64,000 nucleotides of DNA from an uncultured Bacillota bacterium (GCA_900317975.1 ONIZ01000001.1:323479-387478); one strand, 5' to 3'. Shown: positions 40,907-49,276, counted from the first letter of the stretch. Numbers and translations: made by a program. The notes: generated by a model from the sequence alone, not told the origin.

Positions 40907-41671
40907 ATGGCAGCAATTGACAAGATTTATGTAAAAACCAGAGACCAGTATCTTCAGTTTAAAGAATGGTGTGAGAAACAGCCAACATTTACTGATAAGT
41001 ATGGAAAGACTACAAGGCTTATTGATTATGTCTATAAGCATAATGAAGATTGGGATGGTGGTGTTGCCTTTATGGGCCCTTATTATCTTGATGCTTATCT
41101 AATCAAGAATTGTCCATTTGATTTTATTCAGAAAGAGCTAATGGTCAATTATGGGCATTGGTCTCAGGAAAAAATTGATGATGCTTATAATTGTGTAATG
41201 CATCGTACGGAAGAAAATAAAGATTTCTATAGTTGGCTTACTCCTGATGATTTTGTCATTGTTGATGGTGTTATTACTATGCCTAATCTTGAAGTTTCCG
41301 ACTATCAATTAATCAAAGAAGGCAAGCTATATAATAAGCCAACAACTAATAAAGAATATGTTGTTGGTAAGCATTTCAAATGTATTAGGCATCCATATAT
41401 CAAATATAATACTCCGTTTGGTATTAAGAACTGGTGGATTGATATTGATCCTCCTAAAGATTTGGGTTATATGTGGTATCATTCTGAGTATAATTCATGG
41501 GATTTCTGTGATGAGTTTGTTATTGCTGATTGGTCTAGTTCAACTGCGCATTGTCATACCGTTAAAGCATTGAAAAGATTGATGCTTAAATGGAAACTTC
41601 CTGTTGGAACTATTGTAAGAGCAACTGGAAGATATATTCCAGAAACTTATGAGTTTAGAATTACAAAATAA
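40907..41671 (+). CDS. hypothetical protein
   Basis: 254 residues, Trp/Tyr/Asp-rich, soluble. The visible stretches TRDQYLQFKEWCEKQPTF, WDGGVAFMGPYYLDAYLIKN and GIKNWWIDIDPPKDLGYMWY do not match a known enzyme. It uses GC-richer codons than its neighbours, suggesting good expression. Function unknown. Confidence 0.85.
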   Translation: MAAIDKIYVKTRDQYLQFKEWCEKQPTFTDKYGKTTRLIDYVYKHNEDWDGGVAFMGPYYLDAYLIKNCPFDFIQKELMVNYGHWSQEKIDDAYNCVMHRTEENKDFYSWLTPDDFVIVDGVITMPNLEVSDYQLIKEGKLYNKPTTNKEYVVGKHFKCIRHPYIKYNTPFGIKNWWIDIDPPKDLGYMWYHSEYNSWDFCDEFVIADWSSSTAHCHTVKALKRLMLKWKLPVGTIVRATGRYIPETYEFRITK

Positions 41672-41696
41672 TTATTTATAAGTGATTTATACTGAT

Positions 41697-41822
41697 ATGA
41701 AAAGTTATATCAATATGAAAGAAATTATAAGAAATTTAGGTGAGCATATTAATAATTATCCTCATACTAAAGCGCAAGAAAACATTTATTATCTCCTTTG
41801 TAAAATTGTTTATGGAAAATAA
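41697..41822 (+). CDS. hypothetical small protein
   Basis: 41 residues (MKSYINMKEIIRNLGEHINN...), helical. It lies 18 nt before the next gene. The gene is weakly supported. Confidence 0.45.
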   Translation: MKSYINMKEIIRNLGEHINNYPHTKAQENIYYLLCKIVYGK

Positions 41823-41840
41823 AAATTAAACTATAAGATT

Positions 41841-43319
41841 ATGAACTACGAAGAATTTAACAAAGGTTGTTTTGAAGAAGCAAAAAGACTTTATAAAACA
41901 GCTAATGCAGATCAAAGATATGTACTTGAAAAACTTTTCCCAGAACTCAAAGAGTCCGAGGATGAGAGGGTAAAGAAAACATTAATTGAATATTTTAATG
42001 CTTATCCTAAAGATTATTATGGGGAACTTAAAAAGAGTCATATTCTTGCTTGGCTTGAAAAGCAAGCTGAGAATAATAAATGGAAACCATCTAAAGATGA
42101 AATGGATGCTTTATATGGATTGGCATATATAACCAATAAAATGGATGACAAAAAAGATGAAGCGATTACAAAATTATATCAAGACTTAAAAAGGGAATTC
42201 TTTAATGGAGTTAGTTATGAGAATATGTTTCCTTCAAGTCCGGTAGATGCTCCAATAATAAATGGAAACCAAGATGAACAGAATCCCCCTGATAATGTTG
42301 AACTAAAGTTTAAGGTTCATGATTGGGTAGTGTTTAATAATAAACATCAATCTACTTATCAAGTAGAAAAAATAGAAGATGGGTATTATATTCTTAGACA
42401 TACACATGGTGGAACATTTAGAGTATGTGTACTACATGATGAAAGTCTTAGACTTTGGGATATTACCAAAGATGCAAAGGATGGTGATGTGCTTTCATTT
42501 AAGAATGATATATGTGGTATAATTATTTGTAAATCTCCTACTGATTATGATACAGGAAGTTATTGCAGACTTGTAAATGATAATTTTATAAATATAGAAG
42601 AAAGTGGATGGGATTCTACATTACTTGTTCCAACTACCAGAGAACAGTGTGTTCTTTTATTTGAAAAAATGCATGAAGCAGGATATGAATGGGATGATAT
42701 GAATAAAAAGTTGAAAAAAATTGAGCAGGCGTCTGTTGATAAAGTTAAACCTATATTTAATGTTGGTGATAAAATACAACACTTAAAAGATTGTGGGACT
42801 ATTATGACTATTGAAAAAATAGAAAATGATGAATATATATTTGCCAACAACATGGGCCATACTACTATTGAAAACGGAAATAAATGGTATCTTGTAGAGC
42901 AGAATCCTATTTGGGGTGAAGAGGATGAACATAGGATTAAAGATATTGTTTATTTCCTTGAAACAGCTAAGAAACATTATGCAAGTACGGAAGAATTAGA
43001 TGCTTGTATTAATTGGCTCAAATCCCTCAAATATATTAATAAACATTCATATACATTTGATGAAATAGATAAAGAAATATTGAATGCCGCTATTTTATTT
43101 GCTATGAATAGTACTGATGAATTTGCTTGCAATGGTGTAAATAAAGAAGATGTTATTGATTGGCTCAAATCCCTCAGACCTCAGAACCATTGGAAGCCAA
43201 GTGATGAGCAGATGAGAATACTTGACCTTGCAATAAGAGGTGGAATAAACCACGGAACGAGAGAAGAAACTACTCTTGTATCATTACTTAATGATTTAAA
43301 GAAACTAAAGGAGGAGTAA
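41841..43319 (+). CDS. WLEKQ/AGYEWD-family modular protein
   Basis: 492 residues. N-terminal module: LEKLFPELKESEDERVKKTL then HILAWLEKQ. Middle modules: FKVHDWVVFNNK, RLWDITKDAKDGDVLSFKND and TREQCVLLFEKMHEAGYEWD followed by KKLKKIE. A second FNVGDKIQHLKD barrel comes next, and the C-terminus repeats the helical W-L-K-S-L pattern. This is a modular family I know from gut Bacteroidales phages, with no function assigned. Three more copies lie downstream. Its last codons (KLKEE) encode AAAGGAGGAG, which serves as the Shine-Dalgarno of the next gene. Confidence 0.85.
   Translation: MNYEEFNKGCFEEAKRLYKTANADQRYVLEKLFPELKESEDERVKKTLIEYFNAYPKDYYGELKKSHILAWLEKQAENNKWKPSKDEMDALYGLAYITNKMDDKKDEAITKLYQDLKREFFNGVSYENMFPSSPVDAPIINGNQDEQNPPDNVELKFKVHDWVVFNNKHQSTYQVEKIEDGYYILRHTHGGTFRVCVLHDESLRLWDITKDAKDGDVLSFKNDICGIIICKSPTDYDTGSYCRLVNDNFINIEESGWDSTLLVPTTREQCVLLFEKMHEAGYEWDDMNKKLKKIEQASVDKVKPIFNVGDKIQHLKDCGTIMTIEKIENDEYIFANNMGHTTIENGNKWYLVEQNPIWGEEDEHRIKDIVYFLETAKKHYASTEELDACINWLKSLKYINKHSYTFDEIDKEILNAAILFAMNSTDEFACNGVNKEDVIDWLKSLRPQNHWKPSDEQMRILDLAIRGGINHGTREETTLVSLLNDLKKLKEE
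43296..43315 (+). repeat. 20-bp direct repeat, copy 1
   Basis: TTAAAGAAACTAAAGGAGGA at the end of the modular gene. It recurs exactly at 43493-43512, so the pair flanks the Cys-rich small gene. Confidence 0.85.
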
Positions 43320-43321
43320 CT

Positions 43322-43483
43322 ATGAAGAAATACATATCACCAAATACAGAAATAGTAGTATGTGGGCATTCAACAATTCTTACTGCAAGTATCATAGCAA
43401 GATGTAATACTTGGTGTAAGATGTGGCATATATGTCGTGATAGAGAAAATGGTAAACCTTGTGAAGACTTTATATTAAAATAA
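43322..43483 (+). CDS. Cys-rich small protein, precursor-like
   Basis: 53 residues. The start MKKYISPNTEIVVCGHS resembles the N-terminus of many short Bacteroidota peptides of the MKKY-x-x-P type, some of which look like peptide precursors. The C-terminal half (CNTWCKMWHICRDRENGKPC) has four Cys. A strong AAAGGAGGAG lies 8 nt upstream. It is flanked by 20-bp direct repeats, as if inserted. A modified-peptide precursor or disulfide-rich exported peptide is possible; neither is shown. Confidence 0.65.
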   Translation: MKKYISPNTEIVVCGHSTILTASIIARCNTWCKMWHICRDRENGKPCEDFILK

Positions 43484-43492
43484 CTTAAACAA

Positions 43493-43512
43493 TTAAAGAA
43501 ACTAAAGGAGGA
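43493..43512 (+). repeat. 20-bp direct repeat, copy 2
   Basis: An exact copy of 43296-43315. Here it supplies the Shine-Dalgarno of the following gene. Confidence 0.85.
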
Positions 43513-43520
43513 AGAAAATT

Positions 43521-43874
43521 ATGATTACCGAAGATTATGTATCTGTTGATGTAGCTAAGCTACTCAAAGAAAAGGGGATGGATAAATCTTATTTCAAACA
43601 TTATGTACAAAAAAACAATAATGATGGAACAAGTGAAGCAGTAATTGTTTGTACTCATCAGGCTGCTATGAAGTGGTTGAGAGAAAAGCACAACATCTGC
43701 ATCTCCATATATCCTGATAAAGGAAACAGATATGAAGCGGTTCTTTACAACATTAAAGATGATGTAGAAATTATACTACAATCTTTTGGGATTTATGGTA
43801 GTCATATCTTTGAAGATTCTTATGAAGAAGCTGTTGAAGCTGCATTGAAATATTGTCTTGAAAATTTGATTTAA
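43521..43874 (+). CDS. KEKG/KWLREEHN-family protein, copy 1
   Basis: 117 residues: ITEDYVSVDVAKLLKEKGMD, a variable middle, THQAAMKWLREKHNICISIY, then YEEAVEAALKYCLENLI at the end. A common small-protein family of gut Bacteroidales phages with no known function. Three more copies occur within 4 kb. Confidence 0.85.
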   Translation: MITEDYVSVDVAKLLKEKGMDKSYFKHYVQKNNNDGTSEAVIVCTHQAAMKWLREKHNICISIYPDKGNRYEAVLYNIKDDVEIILQSFGIYGSHIFEDSYEEAVEAALKYCLENLI

Positions 43875-43898
43875 TTTTTCTGTATTTGTTTCTATTTT
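43871..43898 (+). promoter_or_regulatory. possible phage promoter
   Basis: TTAATT, 16 nt, TATTTT. It has the spacing of the family but weaker hexamers, and overlaps the stop of the previous gene. Confidence 0.4.
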
Positions 43899-43923
43899 AT
43901 ATTTATAATATAAATAACAAGTT

Positions 43924-44088
43924 ATGGTTTGTAAGAATATTTCAACACAAATAGAATATAGGTATACATTTGTTGAGAATGGAAATGTAAGACTTGTAGA
44001 TAAAGATTCAAATGAAATTATTGAGTCTTATGAGAATTGGTGTGCAGATTATTATATAACAGATAAATGGAGAAATACACCCCGATAA
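43924..44088 (+). CDS. hypothetical small protein
   Basis: 54 residues (MVCKNISTQIEYRYTFVENG ...), a likely small beta domain. Function unknown. Confidence 0.6.
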   Translation: MVCKNISTQIEYRYTFVENGNVRLVDKDSNEIIESYENWCADYYITDKWRNTPR

Positions 44089-44112
44089 TAAAAATACATA
44101 AAAATTACATTA

Positions 44113-44544
44113 ATGGAGGTTAAAGACTTTAGTTTAAAAGATAATGAAATATTGACTGCCAAAGATTTAGAATTGGGAGATTGGGTATATAATGAAAAGA
44201 ATGAGATATGTAAAGTACATTCAATATCTCAGATATTTGATTCTAATATTCATCTTGATAATTATTCAAAACCTAATGATGGAACATTTGAGTTTGCTTT
44301 TGAAGTCTATCCGATTCCACTTACTGAAGATATCTTTAATAAGAATTTTAGTGATGATATAATATCTTGGCGTTCTGTAGATTATCCAACAAAATTATTT
44401 GTTATTATATATACAGAAGAAGGAACTGATGCAAATGATGTAATAATAACAATAGAATACGTTCATGAACTTCAACATTTATTAAGGCTTCTTAAGATTG
44501 AAAAGAAAATTGTATTAGATTTTTTAATAGACAATAATAATTAA
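44113..44544 (+). CDS. hypothetical protein of a common Bacteroidota phage family
   Basis: 143 residues. TAKDLELGDWVYNEKNEICK, EVYPIPLTEDIFNKNF and EYVHELQHLLRLLKIE match a family often seen in Bacteroidota phages and prophages: a small SH3-like start, then P-I-P-L-T-E and V-H-x-L-Q. Function unknown. Confidence 0.85.
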   Translation: MEVKDFSLKDNEILTAKDLELGDWVYNEKNEICKVHSISQIFDSNIHLDNYSKPNDGTFEFAFEVYPIPLTEDIFNKNFSDDIISWRSVDYPTKLFVIIYTEEGTDANDVIITIEYVHELQHLLRLLKIEKKIVLDFLIDNNN

Positions 44545-44551
44545 TATATAT

Positions 44552-45034
44552 ATGAGTACCAAGAACAAACTACACAAAATTTCAGTAGATTATGATATGA
44601 ATAAAGATCTATTAGAAGGTGTGCATAACTGGTGTTATAATAACATTTCATATACAGACTTAGTAAAAATACTTCGTAAAATTAATACAAATCGTCACAA
44701 AATAGTTCATGAGTTCACATTAGAAAAGAACTATTTGGTCAATGACACTATTGATAATATTATTGAATATCTAAAAGATTTGAAAGAAAAAGGATATGAT
44801 TCAATTGGAGAAGAATGGTCTGGTTATGAAGATAATTATTTTGTTGCATATAAGCATGATGATGAAGAAACCGATGAAGAGTATTACAAGAGACTTGCAC
44901 ATGAAGCAGATCATCTATATATAGAATTGAGAAATAATCTAAAGAAAAAAGAAGAAAAAATCAATGAATTGAATAAGTTAAAAGAACAGATCAAAAATAT
45001 AGAAAATGAATTATTGAATTATGAGGAAATATAA
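44552..45034 (+). CDS. hypothetical coiled-coil protein
   Basis: 160 residues, charged. The C-terminal 45 residues form a coiled coil (NNLKKKEEKINELNKLKEQI). It overlaps the next gene by 14 nt. No family is recognised. Confidence 0.75.
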   Translation: MSTKNKLHKISVDYDMNKDLLEGVHNWCYNNISYTDLVKILRKINTNRHKIVHEFTLEKNYLVNDTIDNIIEYLKDLKEKGYDSIGEEWSGYEDNYFVAYKHDDEETDEEYYKRLAHEADHLYIELRNNLKKKEEKINELNKLKEQIKNIENELLNYEEI

Positions 45035-45179
45035 GACATTTTGTTACCCAGAAAGTGTTATTAGATTTTTGGATGAATTAGAAAACAAGGGAGTTTTACC
45101 ACAAAATATTCATATTACTGAATCTGATAGAATCTTCACCGTTTTCTATAAAGACAAACCAACAAGAACAAATTTATAG
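45021..45179 (+). CDS. hypothetical small protein
   Basis: 52 residues (MRKYKTFCYPESVIRFLDEL...), basic. It overlaps the coiled-coil gene and ends 1 nt before the next. Function unknown. Confidence 0.6.
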   Translation: MRKYKTFCYPESVIRFLDELENKGVLPQNIHITESDRIFTVFYKDKPTRTNL

Positions 45180-45180
45180 A

Positions 45181-45456
45181 ATGATTGATATGAAAGAGAA
45201 AATACTTAAAGAAATTGATAGTTTTGTCAACATATGCTATACAATGCTCAGGATCGGCGCAGGTAATTTTGCTAAAGAGAATTTTCCAAGACTAGTAGAG
45301 AATTTCTATGATGAAAACAGATCTGATGAAGAAAACTATAAAGCAATAAAAGATATGTTTGAATTGAATATTGTATTTAATCAGGAAACCAATGAAGAAG
45401 TTGCAAAAACTATTCAAATATTCTTAGAAGGTTGGTATGACAAAATTAAGATATAA
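45181..45456 (+). CDS. hypothetical helical protein
   Basis: 91 residues, helical and acidic (MIDMKEKILKEIDSFVNICY...). An internal ATG at codon 4 is an alternative start. It is followed at once by a terminator-promoter hairpin. Confidence 0.75.
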   Translation: MIDMKEKILKEIDSFVNICYTMLRIGAGNFAKENFPRLVENFYDENRSDEENYKAIKDMFELNIVFNQETNEEVAKTIQIFLEGWYDKIKI

Positions 45457-45461
45457 TTAAT

Positions 45462-45489
45462 CCAGAAATTGAATTTTCTGGATTTTTTT
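45462..45489 (+). terminator. terminator whose loop is the next -35
   Basis: Stem CCAGAAA / TTTCTGG (7 bp), loop TTGAAT, then A and seven T. A good intrinsic terminator. Confidence 0.8.
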
Positions 45490-45496
45490 CTATATT
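45469..45496 (+). promoter_or_regulatory. phage promoter embedded in a terminator
   Basis: TTGAAT (loop), 16 nt made of the 3' arm plus T tract, TATATT, 29 nt before the next start. Confidence 0.8.
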
Positions 45497-45524
45497 ATAA
45501 TATGTAATATTAACATATTTAATT

Positions 45525-45923
45525 ATGATTAAAGAAGACTATGTATCATTTGAAGTAGCCAAATTACTTAAAGAGAAAGGGTTTGATGAATATTGCTTGA
45601 AAAATTATTGGAGTTCTGATAAAGAACTTCATGATTGGAAATGGGAATTAAGCTATAAACGAAATAGTGATGGAAATCGTAATACAAAAGATTGTGCAGC
45701 ACCAACACTTCAAATGGCAATGAAGTGGTTGAGGAAGGAACATAACATATTATTATTTCCCCTTCCAGCACAAGAAAATGGAAAACTTGTATATCTTGTA
45801 GAAGTTTGGACTTGGAATGAAGAAGAAGGTATATATGAATGTGCTTATGCTCCTATGCCAAGAAAAGAACCAGAGCAAGCTATTGAAGCTGCTATTAAAT
45901 ATTCACTTGAAAATTTGATTTAA
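45525..45923 (+). CDS. KEKG/KWLREEHN-family protein, copy 2
   Basis: 132 residues: IKEDYVSFEVAKLLKEKGFD, LQMAMKWLRKEHNILLF and AIEAAIKYSLENLI. The middle is unlike the other copies. It stands first behind a terminator-promoter. Confidence 0.85.
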   Translation: MIKEDYVSFEVAKLLKEKGFDEYCLKNYWSSDKELHDWKWELSYKRNSDGNRNTKDCAAPTLQMAMKWLRKEHNILLFPLPAQENGKLVYLVEVWTWNEEEGIYECAYAPMPRKEPEQAIEAAIKYSLENLI

Positions 45924-45941
45924 AAAATAGGAGAATAGATT

Positions 45942-46130
45942 ATGGCACAAGAAGATAAAGATCTGTGTAAGACATGTGAACATTATTGGAAAGATTTTCC
46001 ATACCCATTGGAATATGTTGTATCTCATTGTGAAATTCTTGATAAAAGGGATGGCTTATCTGCAAATATGAATGAAAAGGTGCCTTATCCTTGTTTGAAA
46101 TGCCCATTTAATAGTTATAAGAAAAAATAA
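45942..46130 (+). CDS. Cys-rich miniprotein
   Basis: 62 residues with six Cys: CKTC, C in SHCEIL, and CLKC, plus His residues. A zinc-binding or Fe-S site is possible. It lies between two copies of the KWLREEHN family. Function unknown. Confidence 0.7.
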   Translation: MAQEDKDLCKTCEHYWKDFPYPLEYVVSHCEILDKRDGLSANMNEKVPYPCLKCPFNSYKKK

Positions 46131-46134
46131 TTAT

Positions 46135-46530
46135 ATGATTACTGAAGATTATGTATCTTTTGAAGTGGCTAAGCTGCTCAAAGAGAAAGGGTTTTTTAAA
46201 GATGTAGATTTGAGAATGATTCAAAATTTGTCATTTTACGATAATATTGGTTTATCTCATAATCTTAACAAATGGTATGATAGTTTAATTCAAGATAAAA
46301 TAGATTTTGTAGTTGCTCCAACTCATCAAATGGCAATGAAATGGCTGAGAGAAGAAAAAAGAACATCAATCATTATTGAATTTGACGTTACAAAAAGAGG
46401 ATATTGCCCTTATGTTCATCAACTTGATTATGATATGGATTGGGTGGTTAAATGGAGAATTAATATTCCGATGAAATATGAAGAAGCTGTTGAAGTTGCA
46501 CTTAAATATACACTTGAAAATTTGATTTGA
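46135..46530 (+). CDS. KEKG/KWLREEHN-family protein, copy 3
   Basis: 131 residues: ITEDYVSFEVAKLLKEKGFF, THQMAMKWLREEKRTSIII and YEEAVEVALKYTLENLI. It has the same ends as the other copies and a different centre. Confidence 0.85.
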   Translation: MITEDYVSFEVAKLLKEKGFFKDVDLRMIQNLSFYDNIGLSHNLNKWYDSLIQDKIDFVVAPTHQMAMKWLREEKRTSIIIEFDVTKRGYCPYVHQLDYDMDWVVKWRINIPMKYEEAVEVALKYTLENLI

Positions 46531-46536
46531 ATAACT

Positions 46537-46761
46537 ATGGCAACAGGTAGAAGACTATTAGAGGAATCAATGCCTCACAATTATAAGCAAGGATGTCTAT
46601 ATCCTACACACTATTTAGAGACTGAAGAGAAGCCTTATGGAGGAACAAAGAAACGTAATGTCAGACATGTTCGTAAGATGGGCCAATCAAAAGTCAGAAA
46701 ACAGTTAAAGAAGGATTTAGAAAAGGAATTAGAAAATATTGAAGAGGAGACAAAATTATGA
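46537..46761 (+). CDS. hypothetical basic protein
   Basis: 74 residues. A basic middle (GTKKRNVRHVRKMGQSKVRK) and an acidic helical end suggest a nucleic-acid or protein adaptor. It overlaps the next gene by ATGA. Confidence 0.65.
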   Translation: MATGRRLLEESMPHNYKQGCLYPTHYLETEEKPYGGTKKRNVRHVRKMGQSKVRKQLKKDLEKELENIEEETKL

Positions 46762-47114
46762 TTAAAGAAGATTTTGTATCTTTCGAAGTGGCTCAGTTGC
46801 TAAAAGAGAAAGGACTTAATATGCCACTTAATAGTAAAGATTGGATATGTTGTATGTATGATGAAAATGGAAATATTCATTGGGGTATGTATGCTGAAAA
46901 CTGGTATTTTAGAATAACTCATCAAGTAGCAATGAAATGGTTGAGAGAAGTGCATAATATTAACATTGAAATTAGGTGCTATAAAAACATTGTAGAAGCA
47001 TTCATTATGACAATTGAAGATCTTCCTAAATGCTTGGTTAGGGGTATATCATCAAATAAATATGAAGAAACCGTTGAAGCAGCACTAAAACATTGTCTTA
47101 AAAATTTGATTTAA
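46758..47114 (+). CDS. KEKG/KWLREEHN-family protein, copy 4
   Basis: 118 residues: IKEDFVSFEVAQLLKEKGLN, THQVAMKWLREVHNINI and YEETVEAALKHCLKNLI. It is coupled to the basic protein upstream. Confidence 0.85.
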   Translation: MIKEDFVSFEVAQLLKEKGLNMPLNSKDWICCMYDENGNIHWGMYAENWYFRITHQVAMKWLREVHNINIEIRCYKNIVEAFIMTIEDLPKCLVRGISSNKYEETVEAALKHCLKNLI

Positions 47115-47131
47115 AAATATAAGGATAAGTT

Positions 47132-47206
47132 ATGGCAACAATTAAAAGTTATATAGATATAGAACATAGCAAGAAGTTGACAAAGTTTTTTCAAAATTTG
47201 ATTTGA
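47132..47206 (+). pseudogene. 24-codon chimeric remnant of two families
   Basis: MATIKSYIDIEHSKKLTKFF followed by QNLI. The start looks like the YTNLEQSKKLAE family that follows, and the end like the ENLI end of the KWLREEHN family just upstream. It lies exactly at the border of the two clusters and is probably the scar of a recombination or deletion. Confidence 0.5.
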
Positions 47207-47208
47207 AT

Positions 47209-47466
47209 ATGGGAAAGAAAATAATTTTGTTTGTATTTATACTCTTAGCATTTACCGGGTGTGATGTAACAATGGGACGATTAAATGTGACAAATGGGAC
47301 TAAATACATAGTTACATCAAAGAAGAAAAAGGTAGATGATTATTACTATACTTATCATCTTATTAAAGAAGGAGAAGATACACTGTATAATTATCATTAT
47401 ATAGACACTGCTAATTTTAACATTGGGGATACGTTAGTTTTAACCATCAAAGTAAAAGGAGAATAA
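47209..47466 (+). CDS. small lipoprotein
   Basis: 85 residues from the ATG three bases after the upstream remnant. The signal peptide ends in a lipobox (LAFTGC, Cys18). The short mature domain ends in FNIGDTLVLTIKVKGE, a small beta barrel-like closure also seen in the anchored protein at 39416. It is probably attached to the periplasmic side of a membrane or the outer membrane. Confidence 0.75.
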   Translation: MGKKIILFVFILLAFTGCDVTMGRLNVTNGTKYIVTSKKKKVDDYYYTYHLIKEGEDTLYNYHYIDTANFNIGDTLVLTIKVKGE

Positions 47467-47469
47467 GTT

Positions 47470-47901
47470 ATGAAAAGTTATACTGATTTAGATCAAAGTA
47501 AGAAGTTGGCAGAGATACTGGCGATTGAAAGCGCAGATTATCATTATATTGCACAAGGAGAAACAGCATATGTCTATCCATATACTTTGTCAAGTGATGC
47601 TATAGAACAATATAAAAATATTAAGTATATTCCTTGTTGGAGTCTTGCTGCATTAATGAATCTATTGCCAAGTGAATTTACAGAAAAAGGTGAATATTCT
47701 GAAACTACATATAAAATAGACATTCGTAAATATGCATTAACCGATGATGTAGATATTTATCAGATTGCGTATGGTAATTATCGTTGGTTTAAAGATGGGA
47801 GTAATATATGGGTCGATATGGTTAATAGTGGTGAAAGAGAAGAGTTAATTGATGCTGTATTCCAAATGATTTGTTGGTTAAAAGAAAATGATAAGTTATG
47901 A
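47470..47901 (+). CDS. YTNLEQSKKLAE-family protein, copy 1
   Basis: 143 residues: KSYTDLDQSKKLAEILAIES, a variable middle, IPCWSLAALMNLLP and a helical end. A small-protein family frequent in gut Bacteroidales phages and of unknown function. It overlaps the next gene by ATGA. Confidence 0.85.
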   Translation: MKSYTDLDQSKKLAEILAIESADYHYIAQGETAYVYPYTLSSDAIEQYKNIKYIPCWSLAALMNLLPSEFTEKGEYSETTYKIDIRKYALTDDVDIYQIAYGNYRWFKDGSNIWVDMVNSGEREELIDAVFQMICWLKENDKL

Positions 47902-48116
47902 TTGATACAGAAGAACTACTAAATAGATTATACAAAAGAGCAGAAGAAGGATATTATGATGATAAGCCCGCGTATCAGTTTTCTAAAGATGAACTGAACT
48001 TGATGCATTATCTTGGATGGATGGATGAAGCAAGTTACAATATTAAGAAACAAAAATTAGAACAGAGAATTGATGAGTATTATTGTCTTGAACAACATTA
48101 TTTATTAGTAATATGA
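47898..48116 (+). CDS. hypothetical helical protein
   Basis: 72 residues, helical, Tyr-rich (MIDTEELLNRLYKRAEEGYY...). ATGA overlaps at both ends wedge it between two copies of the YTNLEQSKKLAE family. Function unknown. Confidence 0.75.
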   Translation: MIDTEELLNRLYKRAEEGYYDDKPAYQFSKDELNLMHYLGWMDEASYNIKKQKLEQRIDEYYCLEQHYLLVI

Positions 48117-48487
48117 AAGGTTATACAAATTTAGAACAAAGTAAGAAGTTGGCAGAGATTCTGCCGTTTGAAAGTGCGGATATGCATTGGCAATATATTG
48201 AAGAAGATAATGGACAACTACAATGGTTTTGTTTTCCAAAAGATTTTTCAATTAATCAACATGATACAATTTCAGCTTGGAGTCTTGCAGCATTGCTTAA
48301 TGTCATTCCTAAGAAAATAAAAGATTTTAATGTATTGAGAATTGATATAGGTGAAAGTACTTTTGCTATATGGTATGATGAAATTGGGTATGGAGTCAAT
48401 AGGGAATTACCTGATATAGAAATGAAGGAACCGGTTGATGCATGTGTTGAAATGATATTGAAATTAAAAGAAAAAAATCAGATATGA
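48113..48487 (+). CDS. YTNLEQSKKLAE-family protein, copy 2
   Basis: 124 residues: KGYTNLEQSKKLAEILPFES, ISAWSLAALLNVIPKK, and a helical end with PVDACVEMI. The first 20 codons are nearly identical to copy 3. Confidence 0.85.
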   Translation: MKGYTNLEQSKKLAEILPFESADMHWQYIEEDNGQLQWFCFPKDFSINQHDTISAWSLAALLNVIPKKIKDFNVLRIDIGESTFAIWYDEIGYGVNRELPDIEMKEPVDACVEMILKLKEKNQI

Positions 48488-48906
48488 AAGGTTATACAAA
48501 TTTAGAACAAAGCAAAAAGTTGGCAGAGTTTTTGTCACTTAAAAGTGCAGATATGTGTCTGACTTTTGTAAATAAGGTATGGAATCCTGTATGGGGTAAA
48601 GCGGATGATATTTATCAACTTCAAAAAAAATGTTATGAACCTGATTATACTAAAGATAACTATGTTGATATTGATGAATTTGAACCAAAAGTGGTTCCTT
48701 GTTGGAGTCTTGCAGCACTGCTTGGTGTTTTGCCTGATACTATAACAAGTAATGACGGAATTGCTTTCAAGTTAAATATCAAAAAGAACATTATTGAATA
48801 TTCCAATCCTCCTTTATATCTTATATATAAATCTGTTAAATCAGATAATATTGTTGATGCTTGCTATGAAATGATATTTAAATTACATGAATTAAATTTA
48901 TTGTAA
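48484..48906 (+). CDS. YTNLEQSKKLAE-family protein, copy 3
   Basis: 140 residues: KGYTNLEQSKKLAEFLSLKS, VPCWSLAALLGVLPDTI and IVDACYEMIFKL. It is coupled to copy 2 by ATGA. Confidence 0.85.
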   Translation: MKGYTNLEQSKKLAEFLSLKSADMCLTFVNKVWNPVWGKADDIYQLQKKCYEPDYTKDNYVDIDEFEPKVVPCWSLAALLGVLPDTITSNDGIAFKLNIKKNIIEYSNPPLYLIYKSVKSDNIVDACYEMIFKLHELNLL

Positions 48907-48908
48907 CT

Positions 48909-49247
48909 ATGGATAAGAAAGAAATATATTTTTGTGTTGATTATTTTAGCAAATATTATTTTCCTTTAGAAGGTATTTGGGATGCTACTAATTATGAAGA
49001 TACTGAATATGCTATTAAGAATAATATGCCAATAATTGTAACATATTCTATGGCTCATTTATCTTTTGATCTCATTAATCTTGGATATGACATATATCTT
49101 TGCTATAGAGATAAAAAAGTAAAAATTGAACCTCACATGGATTTATCAGGAATTGGTGAACCCTGTAAAGATCTGAAATTTGGTCATAACATATTCAAAT
49201 TGTTCAGAGCTGGTGTTTTTAATGAACTTTTAGGAATTAATGACTAA
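48909..49247 (+). CDS. hypothetical protein
   Basis: 112 residues, mixed alpha-beta and aromatic-rich (MDKKEIYFCVDYFSKYYFPL...). No family is recognised. It follows copy 3 by 2 nt. Confidence 0.75.
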   Translation: MDKKEIYFCVDYFSKYYFPLEGIWDATNYEDTEYAIKNNMPIIVTYSMAHLSFDLINLGYDIYLCYRDKKVKIEPHMDLSGIGEPCKDLKFGHNIFKLFRAGVFNELLGIND

Positions 49248-49276
49248 TTATAATAAACTATTGACAGGTAGAGAGT

